Counted from the first letter of the stretch, positions 45,206 to 54,585 are shown. The stretch is 64,000 bases of DNA from Rhizobacter terrae (GCF_003852895.1 NZ_QUSW01000007.1:115140-179139); one strand, 5' to 3'. Notes: generated by a model not told the origin, from the letters alone. Program-made: numbers and translations.

Positions 45206-46693
45206 TCAGCGACTGGGGGGCACCTTGTTTCCAGAGAACGTGCCGTTGGTGCTGCTCACCGGGGTCGTCACATACCGCCACGTCCCGGTCACCACCCCTG
45301 TGGTCACGTCGATGTTGCCGCTGAACAGCGACGCACCCGCCGTGCCGCTGGCCGCATCCAGCGACAGGGCGCCGCCGGCGGCCACCGTGCCATTGACGAC
45401 GAAGTCCAGGTTGTAGGTGGTGCTGTGGCCGCTGCCCGACACGCGTCCGGTGTCGCTGATGTTCACGTCAAAGGTGCCGGTCTCGGTGCCGCTGAAGGTG
45501 CCGGTGTAGTGGCCCGCGTAGGCGCCCACCGGCGGAGGAGGCGGCGGTTCGGACACCGGCGGGAAGCCCAGCACGGGCGCGAAGCCGTCCTTGTTCAGCA
45601 CCAGGCAGCCGGACATGGTGATGTCCACATCGGCCACCGCCACATCCGCCGTTGCGCTGTAGCGCGCCGGGATCATCTGCTGGCCGAACAGTCGGGTGGT
45701 GGCGCTCTTCTTGACCGCCATGCGGAAGTTGCCGGCGCTGTCCACGGTGGCGTAGGACTTGCCGATGTAGTCCACGCCTTCGCCCAGCACGAAGGCGCCA
45801 GAGGTGATGCGGGTTCCGCCCGAATCCTGCACGCAGCCGTTGATGTAGACGGTGTCGTAGGGCTTGTCGGCGTTCCACGCAGTGAAGTGCGTGACCGTGC
45901 CTTCGTAGTACTGCGAAGGCGCCGTTCCCTGGAGTGTGGCGCTGCCGTCCTGAACCCACAGGCCGCTGGTCTCGTCGAGGTAGTACAGCGCGATGGTGGC
46001 CGGCAGCGTCGACAACCCACGCTTGACCGCGGGAATGCGGATGGTGGCCGTCTGCCCGCTGGCCAGTTGCAGCTTGCTGCCGTCGGCGTCGCTGAACTCG
46101 ACCTGGATGGCGCCGTTGGATTCGATGGGCTGCGTGGCGTTGCCATTGCTGGCGAGGTAGTCGCCGGGCATCACGCCGGTGGCCTGGCTGGCGTCGAGGA
46201 GGGTGATCTGCGCGTTGGCCGGGCCGGTCGCGGCCGTGCCGTTGCTTCGCACCAGGGCGTTCGCGGCCAGCGTCACCTGTGCCGTGCTGCCCGTGACGGT
46301 CAGCGTCGCCGATGCGGCCGGGTTGAAGCTGGTGGTCGCGGTGACGGCATTCAGCGTGGCGTCCACCACCTGCTGGCCTTGCGATTGCAGCGAGCGCACC
46401 GGGCGCACTTGAGACGCGAAGCCGGACTTGGTGAATCGCGCGGTGGTGTTCGGCGTGGCGTTGTCCACTTGCACGCTGTAGTGCCCGCTGGCATCGGTGT
46501 CGGCGGTCACGCCGGCGATGTCCACGTGCACGCCGGACACCGCCGTGCCGTCGGTGCCGCGGACCGTGCCTTGCACCGTGGCGAACACCACGGGCGGTTC
46601 AACGATGGGGTCAGGATCGGACCCGCCGCATCCCGACAAGAAAGAAGCGATGGCCATGCCTGCCGCCAGGCTCCACCTGCGGATTGAATTCAT
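45206..46693 (-). CDS. Large lipoprotein with carboxypeptidase-regulatory-like repeat domain
   Basis: A 495-residue surface or periplasmic lipoprotein (lipobox LSGC-GGSD). Residues about 38-95 form a carboxypeptidase-regulatory-like/transthyretin-type fold (VQGTVRGTDGTAVSGVHVDIAGVTADTDASGHYSVQV). A middle section resembles FAM171-type domains (YYLDETSGLWVQDGSATL). A Pro run (PPPPPP) links to a C-terminal beta domain (AGHYTGTFSGTETGTFDVNISDTGRVSGSG). No catalytic motif is seen; likely a structural or adhesive protein. Confidence 0.75.
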   Translation of the reverse strand: MNSIRRWSLAAGMAIASFLSGCGGSDPDPIVEPPVVFATVQGTVRGTDGTAVSGVHVDIAGVTADTDASGHYSVQVDNATPNTTARFTKSGFASQVRPVRSLQSQGQQVVDATLNAVTATTSFNPAASATLTVTGSTAQVTLAANALVRSNGTAATGPANAQITLLDASQATGVMPGDYLASNGNATQPIESNGAIQVEFSDADGSKLQLASGQTATIRIPAVKRGLSTLPATIALYYLDETSGLWVQDGSATLQGTAPSQYYEGTVTHFTAWNADKPYDTVYINGCVQDSGGTRITSGAFVLGEGVDYIGKSYATVDSAGNFRMAVKKSATTRLFGQQMIPARYSATADVAVADVDITMSGCLVLNKDGFAPVLGFPPVSEPPPPPPVGAYAGHYTGTFSGTETGTFDVNISDTGRVSGSGHSTTYNLDFVVNGTVAAGGALSLDAASGTAGASLFSGNIDVTTGVVTGTWRYVTTPVSSTNGTFSGNKVPPSR

Positions 46694-46887
46694 CTCGAGG
46701 ACTCCCTGTGATGTGATGGCGTCTGTGACGCGGGGCGGATGCTAGGGGGAGACCTGCCGGGCTGCATCCCCCACAGGAGGGGGCGTGACTGTGCGGTCAG
46801 CGCCGTGCGGTTGACCGCCGATGCGAGTCCTCCAGAGGGAGCGCAACACGAAGGCAATGCGCCAGCAACACTCGTTGACTTTCAATT

Positions 46888-46905
46888 CGTCACACCTTCG
46901 TGACG
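46888..46905. promoter_or_regulatory. Inverted repeat upstream of GST gene
   Basis: CGTCAC and GTGACG with a six-base spacer lie 37 bases before the GST ATG, next to a -10-like GATACT (46907-46912). Candidate operator for the GST gene. Confidence 0.35.
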
Positions 46906-46942
46906 GTGATACTGTGCGGTACCACCTCAACCGCGGGCTGCG

Positions 46943-47611
46943 ATGATCACCGTCCACCACCTCAACAACTCCCGTTCGCAGCGCGTGCTGTGGCTGCTCG
47001 AAGAACTGGGCCTGCCCTACGAGATCAAGCACTACCAGCGCGAGAAGAGCGGCCTGGCGCCGGCCTCGCTGCTGGCGGTGCATCCGCTGGGCAAGTCGCC
47101 GGTGATCACCGATGGCGGCGCGACGCTCGCCGAATCGGGGGCCATCCTCGAGTACCTGGTGGAGCGCTACGGCAATGGCCGCTTCGCGCCGCCGGTGGGT
47201 ACGCCCGAGCAGCTGCGCTACCGCTACTGGATGCACTTCGCCGAAGGCTCGGCCATGTCTCCACTGTTGATGAAGCTGGTGTTCGACCGCATCGAGAACA
47301 CACGCGTGCCCTTCTTCGTGAAGCCCATCACCCGCGGCATCTCGGCCAAGGTGAAGGGGGCGTTCATCACGCCCAACATCGAACGTCACCTGGACTTCAT
47401 GGAGTCCTCGCTGGCCGATGGACCGTGGTTCGCGGGCAAGGAGTTCACTGCGGCGGACATCCAGATGAGCTTTCCCGTCGAGGCCTCGGCGGCGCGGGCC
47501 GGCCTGAATGACAGCCGGCCGCGGCTGATGGACTTCCTCAAGCGCATCCACGAGCGGCCGGCTTACAAGCGGGCGCTGGACAAGGGCGGGCCGTACGAAC
47601 TGATGTCCTGA
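46943..47611 (+). CDS. Glutathione S-transferase
   Basis: A 222-residue protein. The N-terminal domain ITVHHLNNSRSQRVLWLLEELGLPYEIKHYQ has the NSRSQRVLWLLEELGL motif usual in fungal-like/YfcG-type GSTs. The second domain is helical and includes EGSAMSPLLMKLVFDRI. It shares only the fold with the GST at 19187. It precedes the second XRE-cupin gene by 55 bases on the same strand but the latter has its own promoter. Confidence 0.88.
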   Translation: MITVHHLNNSRSQRVLWLLEELGLPYEIKHYQREKSGLAPASLLAVHPLGKSPVITDGGATLAESGAILEYLVERYGNGRFAPPVGTPEQLRYRYWMHFAEGSAMSPLLMKLVFDRIENTRVPFFVKPITRGISAKVKGAFITPNIERHLDFMESSLADGPWFAGKEFTAADIQMSFPVEASAARAGLNDSRPRLMDFLKRIHERPAYKRALDKGGPYELMS

Positions 47612-47637
47612 ACCTTGCCGATCATTCGTCTTGTTTT

Positions 47638-47666
47638 ATGGATGACTTTTCCATTAAACTGGATGA
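47638..47666 (+). promoter_or_regulatory. Predicted autoregulatory operator of the second XRE-cupin gene
   Basis: ATGGA (47638-47642) and TCCAT (47650-47654) form an inverted repeat. TGGATGA occurs at 47639-47645 and again at 47660-47666, abutting the ATG at 47667, a 21-bp period. A TTAAAC -10 lies between. The layout equals that at 1548-1574, so a leaderless autoregulated transcript is likely. Confidence 0.52.
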
Positions 47667-48254
47667 ATGGACATCACCGCCCGAATTGCCAAGCGCGTGC
47701 GCGACTTGCGCGACGCGCAAGGCTTCACGCTCGATGCGCTCGCTGAACGCAGCGGCGTGAGCCGCTCCAACATCTCGCTCATCGAGCGCGGCCAGAGCAG
47801 CCCCACCGCCGCCGTGCTGGACAAGCTGGCCGCGGGCCTGGGCGTCACGCTGGCCTCGCTGTTCGAGGACGAGTCCACGCAGGCGGCCGAGCCCTCGCCC
47901 ATGGCGCGCGTGGCCGACCAGCCGGTGTGGACCGACCCCGCCTCGGGCTACATCCGCCGCAACCTCTCGCCCGCGGCGCGCTCGCCCATCCAGCTCGTCG
48001 ACGTGATCTTCCCGGCCGGCCAGCGCGTGGCCTATGACGGCGTGGCCCGCGAGGTCGAGATCCATCAGCAGGTGTGGATGATCGACGGGACCATGGAGCT
48101 CACCCTCGGCCAGGAGCAATGGCGCCTGGAGACCGGCGACTGCCTCGCCATGCGGCTGGACCGTCCCATCGTCTACCGCAACCCCACCCGCAAGCCGGCG
48201 CGCTACATGGTCGCGCTGGTGTCGCTGCCTTTCATTCCGAACCGGAGGACCTGA
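47667..48254 (+). CDS. XRE-family regulator with cupin domain (paralogue of 1575 gene)
   Basis: A 195-residue protein with HTH at about 8-62 (VRDLRDAQGFTLDALAERSGVSRSNISLIERGQSSPTAAVLDKLAAGLGVTL) and a cupin at about 105-185 (VEIHQQVWMIDGTMELTLGQEQWRLETGDCLAMRL). It matches the 1575 gene in length and domain order, and both proteins start MDI. Its TGA shares one base with the GNAT start (TGATG), so the two are coupled. Confidence 0.88.
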   Translation: MDITARIAKRVRDLRDAQGFTLDALAERSGVSRSNISLIERGQSSPTAAVLDKLAAGLGVTLASLFEDESTQAAEPSPMARVADQPVWTDPASGYIRRNLSPAARSPIQLVDVIFPAGQRVAYDGVAREVEIHQQVWMIDGTMELTLGQEQWRLETGDCLAMRLDRPIVYRNPTRKPARYMVALVSLPFIPNRRT

Positions 48255-48781
48255 TGAGCAAGGATGTGAGCATCCGCAGGCTGGGCGCCAACGAAGCCGC
48301 CGTGTGTGCCGAGGCGCTGGCCGACGTGCTGCTGGACTGCGTGCGCGGCGGCGCCTCGGTGAGCTTCATGGCCGATCTCACTCGCGAACGTGCAGTGGCT
48401 TTCTGGCGCGGCGTGGCCGAGGGCGTGGCCCGCCATGAGCGCGTCCTGCTGGTGGCCGAGGACAGCGAGGGGCAGATCGTCGGCACGGTGCAGCTCATCA
48501 TGTCCATGCCCGACAACCAGCCGCACCGCGGCGACATCGCCAAGATGCTGGTGCATCGAAAGGCGCGGCGCCAAGGCATCGCGCAGCGGCTGATGGCGGC
48601 CATCGATGAGCAGGCCCGCAAGGAAGGCAAGACGGTGCTGGTGCTGGACACGGTGACCGGTGGCGATGCCGAGCGCCTGTACGAGCGCGGCGGATGGCAG
48701 CGGGTGGGCGTGGTGCCCAAGTACGCGTTGATGCCTGACGGTGCTTTCTGCGGCACGACCTTCTTCTACAAGCACCTGTAG
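48254..48781 (+). CDS. GNAT-family N-acetyltransferase
   Basis: A 175-residue protein with the acetyl-CoA loop KMLVHRKARRQGIAQRLMAAIDEQARKEGKTVLVLDTVTG (R-R-Q-G-I-A). It is unlike the GNAT at 2156 beyond the fold, so the acceptors probably differ although the regulator pairing is the same. GGAGG lies eight bases before the ATG. Confidence 0.87.
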   Translation: MSKDVSIRRLGANEAAVCAEALADVLLDCVRGGASVSFMADLTRERAVAFWRGVAEGVARHERVLLVAEDSEGQIVGTVQLIMSMPDNQPHRGDIAKMLVHRKARRQGIAQRLMAAIDEQARKEGKTVLVLDTVTGGDAERLYERGGWQRVGVVPKYALMPDGAFCGTTFFYKHL

Positions 48782-48792
48782 CCGAGCCTGTT

Positions 48793-50388
48793 TCAGGATC
48801 TCAGGGCCTTGGCGGCCCGCACGCCGTGGAAGCAGGCTTCCTCGAACACCGAGTAGCTCGACAGGTCGGCATGAGCGAATGAGAGGCGACCTGCGGGCGA
48901 TTGCAGCGCGCGCAAGGCGGGATGGCTGCGGATGCCCGGCGCGGGGATGCTCATCGCATGGCCGTAGCGCATCAGGTCGACGCGTCGCACCTTGCCCGGC
49001 AGGTCGGGGTGGGCCGTCGCGAGTTCGGCGATGACCCGCGCGCTGCGTTCGCGCCAGGGCATCGCCAGCAAGGTCTCGCGGTGCGCACGCTGGTCGCTCC
49101 AGGACCAGTAGGAGGTCAGCACCGTGGCATCGGGGTAGGGCCGTGTGCTCTGGTGCATGTCGTCGACATAACCCAGGCTGGCCGAGCCGTAGAGCACGTT
49201 GTCCCAGGACAGCTCGGGGCCAGGATGGTCATCCAGTGCGCGGTCGATGTGCAGGTTGGCCACCAGCCAGGGGGCGTAGCGCATGCGCGGCGCGATCTGG
49301 GCCAGAGCCGGTGGCGGCGCGTCGATGAGGCGAACGGCGAGGAAGAGCGGGACGGCCATCACCACGTGCCGGGCAGTCCATCGCTCCATGTGGTTCTGCC
49401 TGGCATTCCAGGCATCCACCACGACCTCCTCTCGTCCCGGGCTCACCCTCATCGCCAGCATGCCCGCGTGGACTCGATCGCCCAGCGGCTGGATGAGACG
49501 CTGCGCGAGCCAGGCATTGCCTTCCGGCCAGGTGAGGATGCCGTCGCGCTCTTCGTGATCCATGCCCGGCGCGTGGAAGCCATGGCGGCTGGCGAAGTAG
49601 TGCAGGCCGGCCCAGGCGGAGACGTCGCTTGCGCTGCCGCCGTAGTCGTCGCGGCAGCAGTAGTCGAGGTACCAGCGCAATGCGGGGGCGGTGAGTTGAT
49701 GCTGGTCCAGCCACGCCGCGAATGTCAGGGCATCCAGCGCAGCCAGTGCGTCCGTCCAGCGTGATCGCCAGGTCGGCATGGTGAACGCCTGGTTGGCACC
49801 GGCCTCATTCACCAGTTGCGCGAACCGGCGGTAATGCGCGAGGGTCGGGTCGCGCTCGGCTGCGGGCAGTGCGTCCACCGGGGGCAGCAGGCCCTCGTGC
49901 CATTGGCCGTGGATGAACAGGCGCTCCTGCGGGCTGTGGCACAGGTGGCGCTCGTCGTAGACCCACTGGCCGGCGGCTTGGCGGCGCAACCCGAACTCGT
50001 CCATCAGCGCCGAGACTTCCTCGGCATGCTCGCCGGGCACGGGCAGGTAGTGCGCGCCCAGCGGGCAGCCCATGCCGGCGATGCGGTGGCCGCGGCTGTT
50101 GCCGCCGGCCACGTCTTCGAGTTCCAGCAGGTGCACGTCATCCACACCCTGCCGGGCCAGCGTGCGAGCACAGCTCAGGCCGGCGATGCCCGCGCCGACG
50201 ATGAGCACACCCGCACGCCGCTCGACGGCCGGTGCAGGCAGCGAACCGCTCTTGAGCTCGTGAAGCCGATGCCCTCGCTCATGCTGCGCGCCGACCCAGC
50301 CGCCGTCGTAGGTGGGCTCGCGGCGGCTGCAACCAGCCAGCGGCGCCCACGCTGCTGCAGCCAGCAGCCGGCGGCGTGCCTCGTTCAC
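48793..50388 (-). CDS. FAD-dependent amine-oxidase-like protein, Tat/lipoprotein export
   Basis: A 531-residue protein. The N-terminus NEARRRLLAAAAWAPLAGCS combines arginines, a hydrophobic stretch and a lipobox-like GC-S, suggesting Tat export of a cofactor-loaded enzyme. The FAD motif is AGVLIVGAGIAGLSCARTLARQG near residue 60. The remainder resembles flavin amine oxidases/desaturases. GTG start at 50388 overlaps the stop of the aminopropyltransferase gene (GTGA). Context suggests that it oxidises a polyamine or similar amine in the periplasm; this is inference. It is the last gene of the six-gene operon. Confidence 0.78.
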   Translation of the reverse strand: MNEARRRLLAAAAWAPLAGCSRREPTYDGGWVGAQHERGHRLHELKSGSLPAPAVERRAGVLIVGAGIAGLSCARTLARQGVDDVHLLELEDVAGGNSRGHRIAGMGCPLGAHYLPVPGEHAEEVSALMDEFGLRRQAAGQWVYDERHLCHSPQERLFIHGQWHEGLLPPVDALPAAERDPTLAHYRRFAQLVNEAGANQAFTMPTWRSRWTDALAALDALTFAAWLDQHQLTAPALRWYLDYCCRDDYGGSASDVSAWAGLHYFASRHGFHAPGMDHEERDGILTWPEGNAWLAQRLIQPLGDRVHAGMLAMRVSPGREEVVVDAWNARQNHMERWTARHVVMAVPLFLAVRLIDAPPPALAQIAPRMRYAPWLVANLHIDRALDDHPGPELSWDNVLYGSASLGYVDDMHQSTRPYPDATVLTSYWSWSDQRAHRETLLAMPWRERSARVIAELATAHPDLPGKVRRVDLMRYGHAMSIPAPGIRSHPALRALQSPAGRLSFAHADLSSYSVFEEACFHGVRAAKALRS

Positions 50389-51932
50389 TGGTGCACCTTG
50401 CCCCATTCGCGCTCGAAGGTCTGCACCAGCACCTGGTTGGACAGGCGGTTCACCTCCGCGGGAATGCGCGACATGTCGGGCGGGAACTCGAACATGGACT
50501 TCACGGTGCCGGCATCGAGGAAGCGCAGCCCCGAAGGCAGCGTGGCCGGCGGCTGGAATGGCCGACGGCTGGCGAGGATGAAGCCCCATTCGCCGAAGCT
50601 CGGCACGTGCGCGTGATACGGCGTGGTCCCCAGGCCCACCGCCTCCAGCGTGGTGGCCACTGTCCAGAAGCTCTGGCGCGCGATCAACGGCGAGGTGGTC
50701 TGCACCACCGCGAAGCCGCCGGCGCTCAGGTGCTCGTCGACCAGTTGGTAGAAGCTCGTGGTGTAGAGCTTGCCGATGGAGAAGTTGGTCGGGTCGGGGA
50801 AGTCGACGATGACGACGTCGAAGTGCGTCTCGCTCTTCTCCAGCCAGGAGAAGGCATCCGCATTGACGATGCGCAGCTTCGGTGACCGAAGCGAATCGGC
50901 GTTGAGCTGCCGCAGCATCGGTTCCTGCGAGAAGAGCTGCGTCATGTGCGGGTCCAGCTCCACCAGCGTCACGTCCTGCACGCTCGGGTACTTGAGCACC
51001 TCGCGGGCGGCCATGCCGTCGCCGCCGCCCAGGATGAGCACGTGTCGCGGCGCGCCGTGCGCTGACATCGCCGGATGCACCAGCGCCTCGTGGTAGCGGT
51101 ATTCGTCGCGCGAGTGGAACTGCAGGTTGCCGTTGAGGAAGAGCCGCACGCCCACCTTGCTCGCGGTGATGACCACGCGCTGGTACGGGCTCGATTCGGC
51201 ATAGACGATGTGGTCGCCATAGAAGCGGTCTTCCGCCCAGGTGGTGACGCGGTCGGCGCCCAGCAAGGCGGCCAGCAGCACCAGCACGGTTCCGGCGCAG
51301 GCCACGGCATGCGACTTGAAGCGGCGCAGCTCGGCGCGGAACAGCCACAGCGCCCACAGCGCCACGGCCGCATTCAAGAGCCCGAAGAACACGCCGGTGC
51401 GGATCAGCCCGAGGTGAGGCACGAGCAGCAGCGGAAACGCGACCGCCACGGCCAGCGCGCCGAGGTAGTCGAAGGTGAGCACCTGCGACACCAGGTCCTT
51501 GAGCGCATAGCGATGCTGGAAATGCCGCTTGAGGATGCGCATGACCAGCGGAATCTCCAGCCCCACCAGCACGCCCACCGCCAGCACCAGCAGGTACAGC
51601 GTGAAGCGGAACGAGGGGGCCGCCACGGTGTTCAGCGCGAACAGGGCCGCGGGCATCAGCCCGCCGACGACGCCCACCAGCAGCTCGATGCGCAGGAAGT
51701 GCGCCACCAGCTGCCGCTCGAAGAAGCGCGACAGGTAGGAGCCCACGCCCATCGCGAAGAGGTAGGTGCCGATGACGGTGGAGAACTGCAGGATGGAGTC
51801 GCCCAGCAGCACGCTGGCCAGTGCACCGGCCGCGAGTTCGTAGACCAGCCCGCAGGCGGCGACCACGAAGACCGAGGCGAGAAGCGCGACTTCGGCGGGG
51901 CGGATGCCGCCCGGGGTGTCGTCGTCAGTCAT
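50385..51932 (-). CDS. Membrane-embedded polyamine aminopropyltransferase (spermidine-synthase-like)
   Basis: A 515-residue protein. The N-terminal ~220 residues have about seven TM helices (VALLASVFVVAACGLVYELAAGALASVLLGDSILQFS...). The C-terminal ~270 residues are a spermidine-synthase domain: YQRVVI, LFLNGNLQFHSRDEYRYHEALVHPAM, VLILGGGDGMAAREVLKYPSVQDVTLVELDPHM and VVIVDFPDPTN. The GGGDG and Asp residues for the decarboxylated-SAM site are kept. It would make a polyamine at the inner membrane. No speD is nearby. It starts three bases after the GGDEF stop. Confidence 0.88.
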   Translation of the reverse strand: MTDDDTPGGIRPAEVALLASVFVVAACGLVYELAAGALASVLLGDSILQFSTVIGTYLFAMGVGSYLSRFFERQLVAHFLRIELLVGVVGGLMPAALFALNTVAAPSFRFTLYLLVLAVGVLVGLEIPLVMRILKRHFQHRYALKDLVSQVLTFDYLGALAVAVAFPLLLVPHLGLIRTGVFFGLLNAAVALWALWLFRAELRRFKSHAVACAGTVLVLLAALLGADRVTTWAEDRFYGDHIVYAESSPYQRVVITASKVGVRLFLNGNLQFHSRDEYRYHEALVHPAMSAHGAPRHVLILGGGDGMAAREVLKYPSVQDVTLVELDPHMTQLFSQEPMLRQLNADSLRSPKLRIVNADAFSWLEKSETHFDVVIVDFPDPTNFSIGKLYTTSFYQLVDEHLSAGGFAVVQTTSPLIARQSFWTVATTLEAVGLGTTPYHAHVPSFGEWGFILASRRPFQPPATLPSGLRFLDAGTVKSMFEFPPDMSRIPAEVNRLSNQVLVQTFEREWGKVHQ

Positions 51933-51935
51933 CGC

Positions 51936-52697
51936 TCAGGCCGCCACCGGCACGGGCAGGCTCACGCGGTTCTTTCCTTCGCGCTTGGCGCGGTACAGCG
52001 CCTCATCGGCCAGGCGCAGCGCGGTGTTGATGTGGGTGGGCGCGTGGTGCGACACCACGGCCGGCGCCGCCAGGCCGATGCTGACGGTGATGGACAAGGT
52101 GGTGTCGGGCAGGTCCACGCGCAGGTCGGCCACCTGCTGGCGCAGCCGCTCCAGCCAGTGCAGCGCGTCGTCCACGCCGGTTTCGGGCAGCAGCACGGCG
52201 AACTCCTCGCCGCCGAAGCGCGCGAAGAGGTCGCCCTCGCGCACCTGTGCCATGCACGCGTGGGCCAGGCGCACCAGCACCATGTCGCCCGCGAGGTGGC
52301 CGTGGCGGTCGTTCACGGTCTTGAAGTTGTCGATGTCGATCAGCGCCACCGAGAAGCTGCGGCCGCTGCGCAGGCTGCGCTCCACCTCGGATTGCAGCTG
52401 CTCCATGAAATGCCGGCGGTTCGATGCGCCCGTGAGGTGGTCGGTGTTGCTCACGATGCGAAGCTGCCGGTGCGCTTCATCGAGCTTGATGAGCAGCCGG
52501 AAGCTGTGGGTGGACATGAGCGGCGCGATGACCAGCGGGCAGCCCACGCACATCGCCCATGCCGCCGGCGGCATCGCGATGCCCAGCGCGAAGGCGTGCA
52601 CGGCCAGCCCGATGAGGACCGACACCACGACGGAGATGATCGTGACGCCGGCCACCACCGGCCACAGGCCGAAGCGACGCAGGCAGGCCGTGAGCAA
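51936..52697 (-). CDS. Membrane GGDEF diguanylate cyclase
   Basis: About 253 residues: two TM segments (LWPVVAGVTIISVVVSVLIGLAVHAFAL and PPAAWAMCVGCPLVIAPLM) followed by a GGDEF domain (DHLTGASNRRHFMEQL ... VALIDIDNFKTVNDRHGHLAGDMVLVRLA ... REGDLFARFGGEEFAVLLPETG). GGEEF is the active signature. An intact RxxD inhibitory site (REGD) sits five residues before it, so product inhibition by c-di-GMP is expected. The start is taken at a TTG four bases after the DUF350 stop; a later start is possible. Confidence 0.85.
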   Translation of the reverse strand: MLTACLRRFGLWPVVAGVTIISVVVSVLIGLAVHAFALGIAMPPAAWAMCVGCPLVIAPLMSTHSFRLLIKLDEAHRQLRIVSNTDHLTGASNRRHFMEQLQSEVERSLRSGRSFSVALIDIDNFKTVNDRHGHLAGDMVLVRLAHACMAQVREGDLFARFGGEEFAVLLPETGVDDALHWLERLRQQVADLRVDLPDTTLSITVSIGLAAPAVVSHHAPTHINTALRLADEALYRAKREGKNRVSLPVPVAA

Positions 52698-52701
52698 GCC
52701 G

Positions 52702-52926
52702 CTACCCGTGGATGGCCGCCGACACGATGAGCCCGATGGCGATCGCCATCGCACCCACCACGATGGCCAGCGCCACGTTCTTCTTTTCGACGATTTCACC
52801 CCACAGGTCGTAGGGCGTGATCTTGTCGACGATGAGGAAGGAGATCCAGAACACGAACACGCCGATCAGCGCGTAGAGGATCGACCCGAAGAAGATGGCC
52901 GGCTTGAGCCATTCGATGCCCATCAT
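52702..52926 (-). CDS. DUF350 small membrane protein
   Basis: A 74-residue protein with two TM helices (PAIFFGSILYALIGVFVFWISFLIVDKI and NVALAIVVGAMAIAIGLIVSA), the usual single DUF350 unit. Function unknown; homologues (YjfL) lie in envelope-stress and SPFH/DUF4178 clusters. AAGGAGAG precedes two adjacent ATGs (52926, 52923). It lies 27 bases after the DUF4178 gene. Confidence 0.88.
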   Translation of the reverse strand: MMGIEWLKPAIFFGSILYALIGVFVFWISFLIVDKITPYDLWGEIVEKKNVALAIVVGAMAIAIGLIVSAAIHG

Positions 52927-52953
52927 GATGCTCTCTCCTTGTGTGCACGGCGG

Positions 52954-54585
52954 CTACTTGTGGCCGCCGCCGCTGGAAAACCCGCCGTACGAACCGCCGC
53001 CGGTGCGGGAACCGCTGCCGCTGCCGCTGGACAGGCAATTCTGGTACTCGGTGGACGTGTCGCCGTACTGGGCGCGAAGCTGCTCGCATTGTTCACGATC
53101 GCTGCGGCTGCAGCGCGCGATGAGCAAGATGATGATGATGACGGCCAGCACCACGAAGATTTTCACCACCATCGACGAGGATGTCGAACTTGGCGACGCG
53201 TCGCGCTGCAGCGCCGCACGCTGCTCGGGCGCGAGGCGGAAGGCCTTCACGACGTCGTCGGCATTCAGCGTTTCGCCGGCCGACCAGACGATCTCCTGCG
53301 TGTCGCTGCCGCTGGTGGACTCGCGGTTCAGCCGCTTCTTGCTGTTGCCGCCGGTGCCGATGTAGTCGGTGTTGGCCGTCTTCTGGTTGCGCGTGAGCTG
53401 CCAGTAGAACTCGCCCAGCACGTAGGTGATCTGGCCGGTGTAGTCGTAGAGCTTCTTGTAGCTCACGCCGTCCAGCGTGACGCCGCTGCCGGACTTCTGC
53501 GGCACGCCGGTGATGGGCGCAGTCCAGCTCCAGCCGTCCTCGGCATCCACGAGGAAGGCGAAGCCCTCCATGCGGTTGTAGAGCAGGTACTCGCGCCAGA
53601 AGCTCTGCTCGTCGTCGGAGCTGCCGGGCACCTCGCAACGCTCGGCGTAACCCACCACCTGCCAGGGCAGTGCCTGGCCGCGCGTGAGCGCCAGCGTGCC
53701 CACGCGGCCGAGCGGCAGCTGCGGCTCCATGCCGTTTTCCTGGGCATAGTGCTTCAGGTCGCCGCCCACGCCCTGGGACACGTCCACCACCGCATGGCAC
53801 TGGCGGCAGACGATGGACTGCGTGGTCGAGAGCGTGACCTCCAGCGAGGTGCCGCAGCTCGGGCACTCGATGCTGCGCGCCTGGAGCGACTTCTCCGGCG
53901 AGTCGGCCAGGCCGCTCATCGCCAGCTCGCTGATGGCCACCGGCCGGCCCACCGACCAGGTGGGCGACTTCGGGTCGCTGTAGTCGAGCGTGCCGACTTC
54001 GCCGCGCGTGCTGCGCAGGTCGGAGACGACGAAGCCGCGCTGCGTCTCGGGCGGGCGGGGCAGCTCGCCCTGCGCAGCGATCAGCTTGGCGACGGTGACC
54101 GAGGCGACGACGAAGCCCAGGCCGTTGATGATTTCCTGTGTGCCGACCTTCAGGTTCGCCGGGGCCGGCGGTGCGGACGACAGAGGCGCGTCGAAGGCCA
54201 TCACGTAGCGGCCGTTGTCCTCCGACAGCCAGCCGCTGCGCCCGTTGTCGAACAGCGCATGCCATTCGTTCCAGGTGCCTTCGTTGTAGCGGTACTGCAG
54301 GCGGCCCACCAGCGTGAAGGCCGCGCCCTGGTACTTGCCGCCGGCGCCCAGCTGCAGCGGCGAGTGGTCGTCGAAGAGCTCGGCACTCTGGCCGGTCTTG
54401 CGCAGCGCATCGCCCTCGCGGACGATGGTGCTCTTGCAGAAGCTGCAAACAGCAAATGCCGATGCCGCCGATCGGAACTCGACGGGCGCGCCGCAGTTGG
54501 GGCAGGCGGCGCGGTAGACGCGCTGGGAGGTGGGTTCGGTCGCCAAGGCGATGCGAGCTCTCGTCGGGGGGGGCGTCAGCACCAC
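52954..54585 (-). CDS. DUF4178 zinc-ribbon membrane protein
   Basis: A 543-residue protein. Two zinc ribbons are visible: CPNCGAPVEF...CSFCKS near residues 29-52, and CPSCGTSLEV...CRQCHAV near the middle. Two DUF4178-type repeats (LGAGGKYQGAAFTLVGRLQYRYNEGTWNEWHALFDNGRSGWLSEDNG; TWREYLLYNRMEGFAFLVDAEDGWS) surround them. One TM helix near the C-terminus (VVKIFVVLAVIIIILLIARCS) is followed by a Ser/Gly-rich tail. GTG start. Function is not established; it is a hallmark partner of DUF350, SPFH and polyamine genes. Confidence 0.87.
   Translation of the reverse strand: MVLTPPPTRARIALATEPTSQRVYRAACPNCGAPVEFRSAASAFAVCSFCKSTIVREGDALRKTGQSAELFDDHSPLQLGAGGKYQGAAFTLVGRLQYRYNEGTWNEWHALFDNGRSGWLSEDNGRYVMAFDAPLSSAPPAPANLKVGTQEIINGLGFVVASVTVAKLIAAQGELPRPPETQRGFVVSDLRSTRGEVGTLDYSDPKSPTWSVGRPVAISELAMSGLADSPEKSLQARSIECPSCGTSLEVTLSTTQSIVCRQCHAVVDVSQGVGGDLKHYAQENGMEPQLPLGRVGTLALTRGQALPWQVVGYAERCEVPGSSDDEQSFWREYLLYNRMEGFAFLVDAEDGWSWTAPITGVPQKSGSGVTLDGVSYKKLYDYTGQITYVLGEFYWQLTRNQKTANTDYIGTGGNSKKRLNRESTSGSDTQEIVWSAGETLNADDVVKAFRLAPEQRAALQRDASPSSTSSSMVVKIFVVLAVIIIILLIARCSRSDREQCEQLRAQYGDTSTEYQNCLSSGSGSGSRTGGGSYGGFSSGGGHK

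Noticed and set aside
50389..51357. N-terminal extension of the FAD protein into the aminopropyltransferase gene
   Set aside because: The GTG at 50388 overlaps the upstream stop, begins an export signal, and the upstream gene is conserved in another frame.
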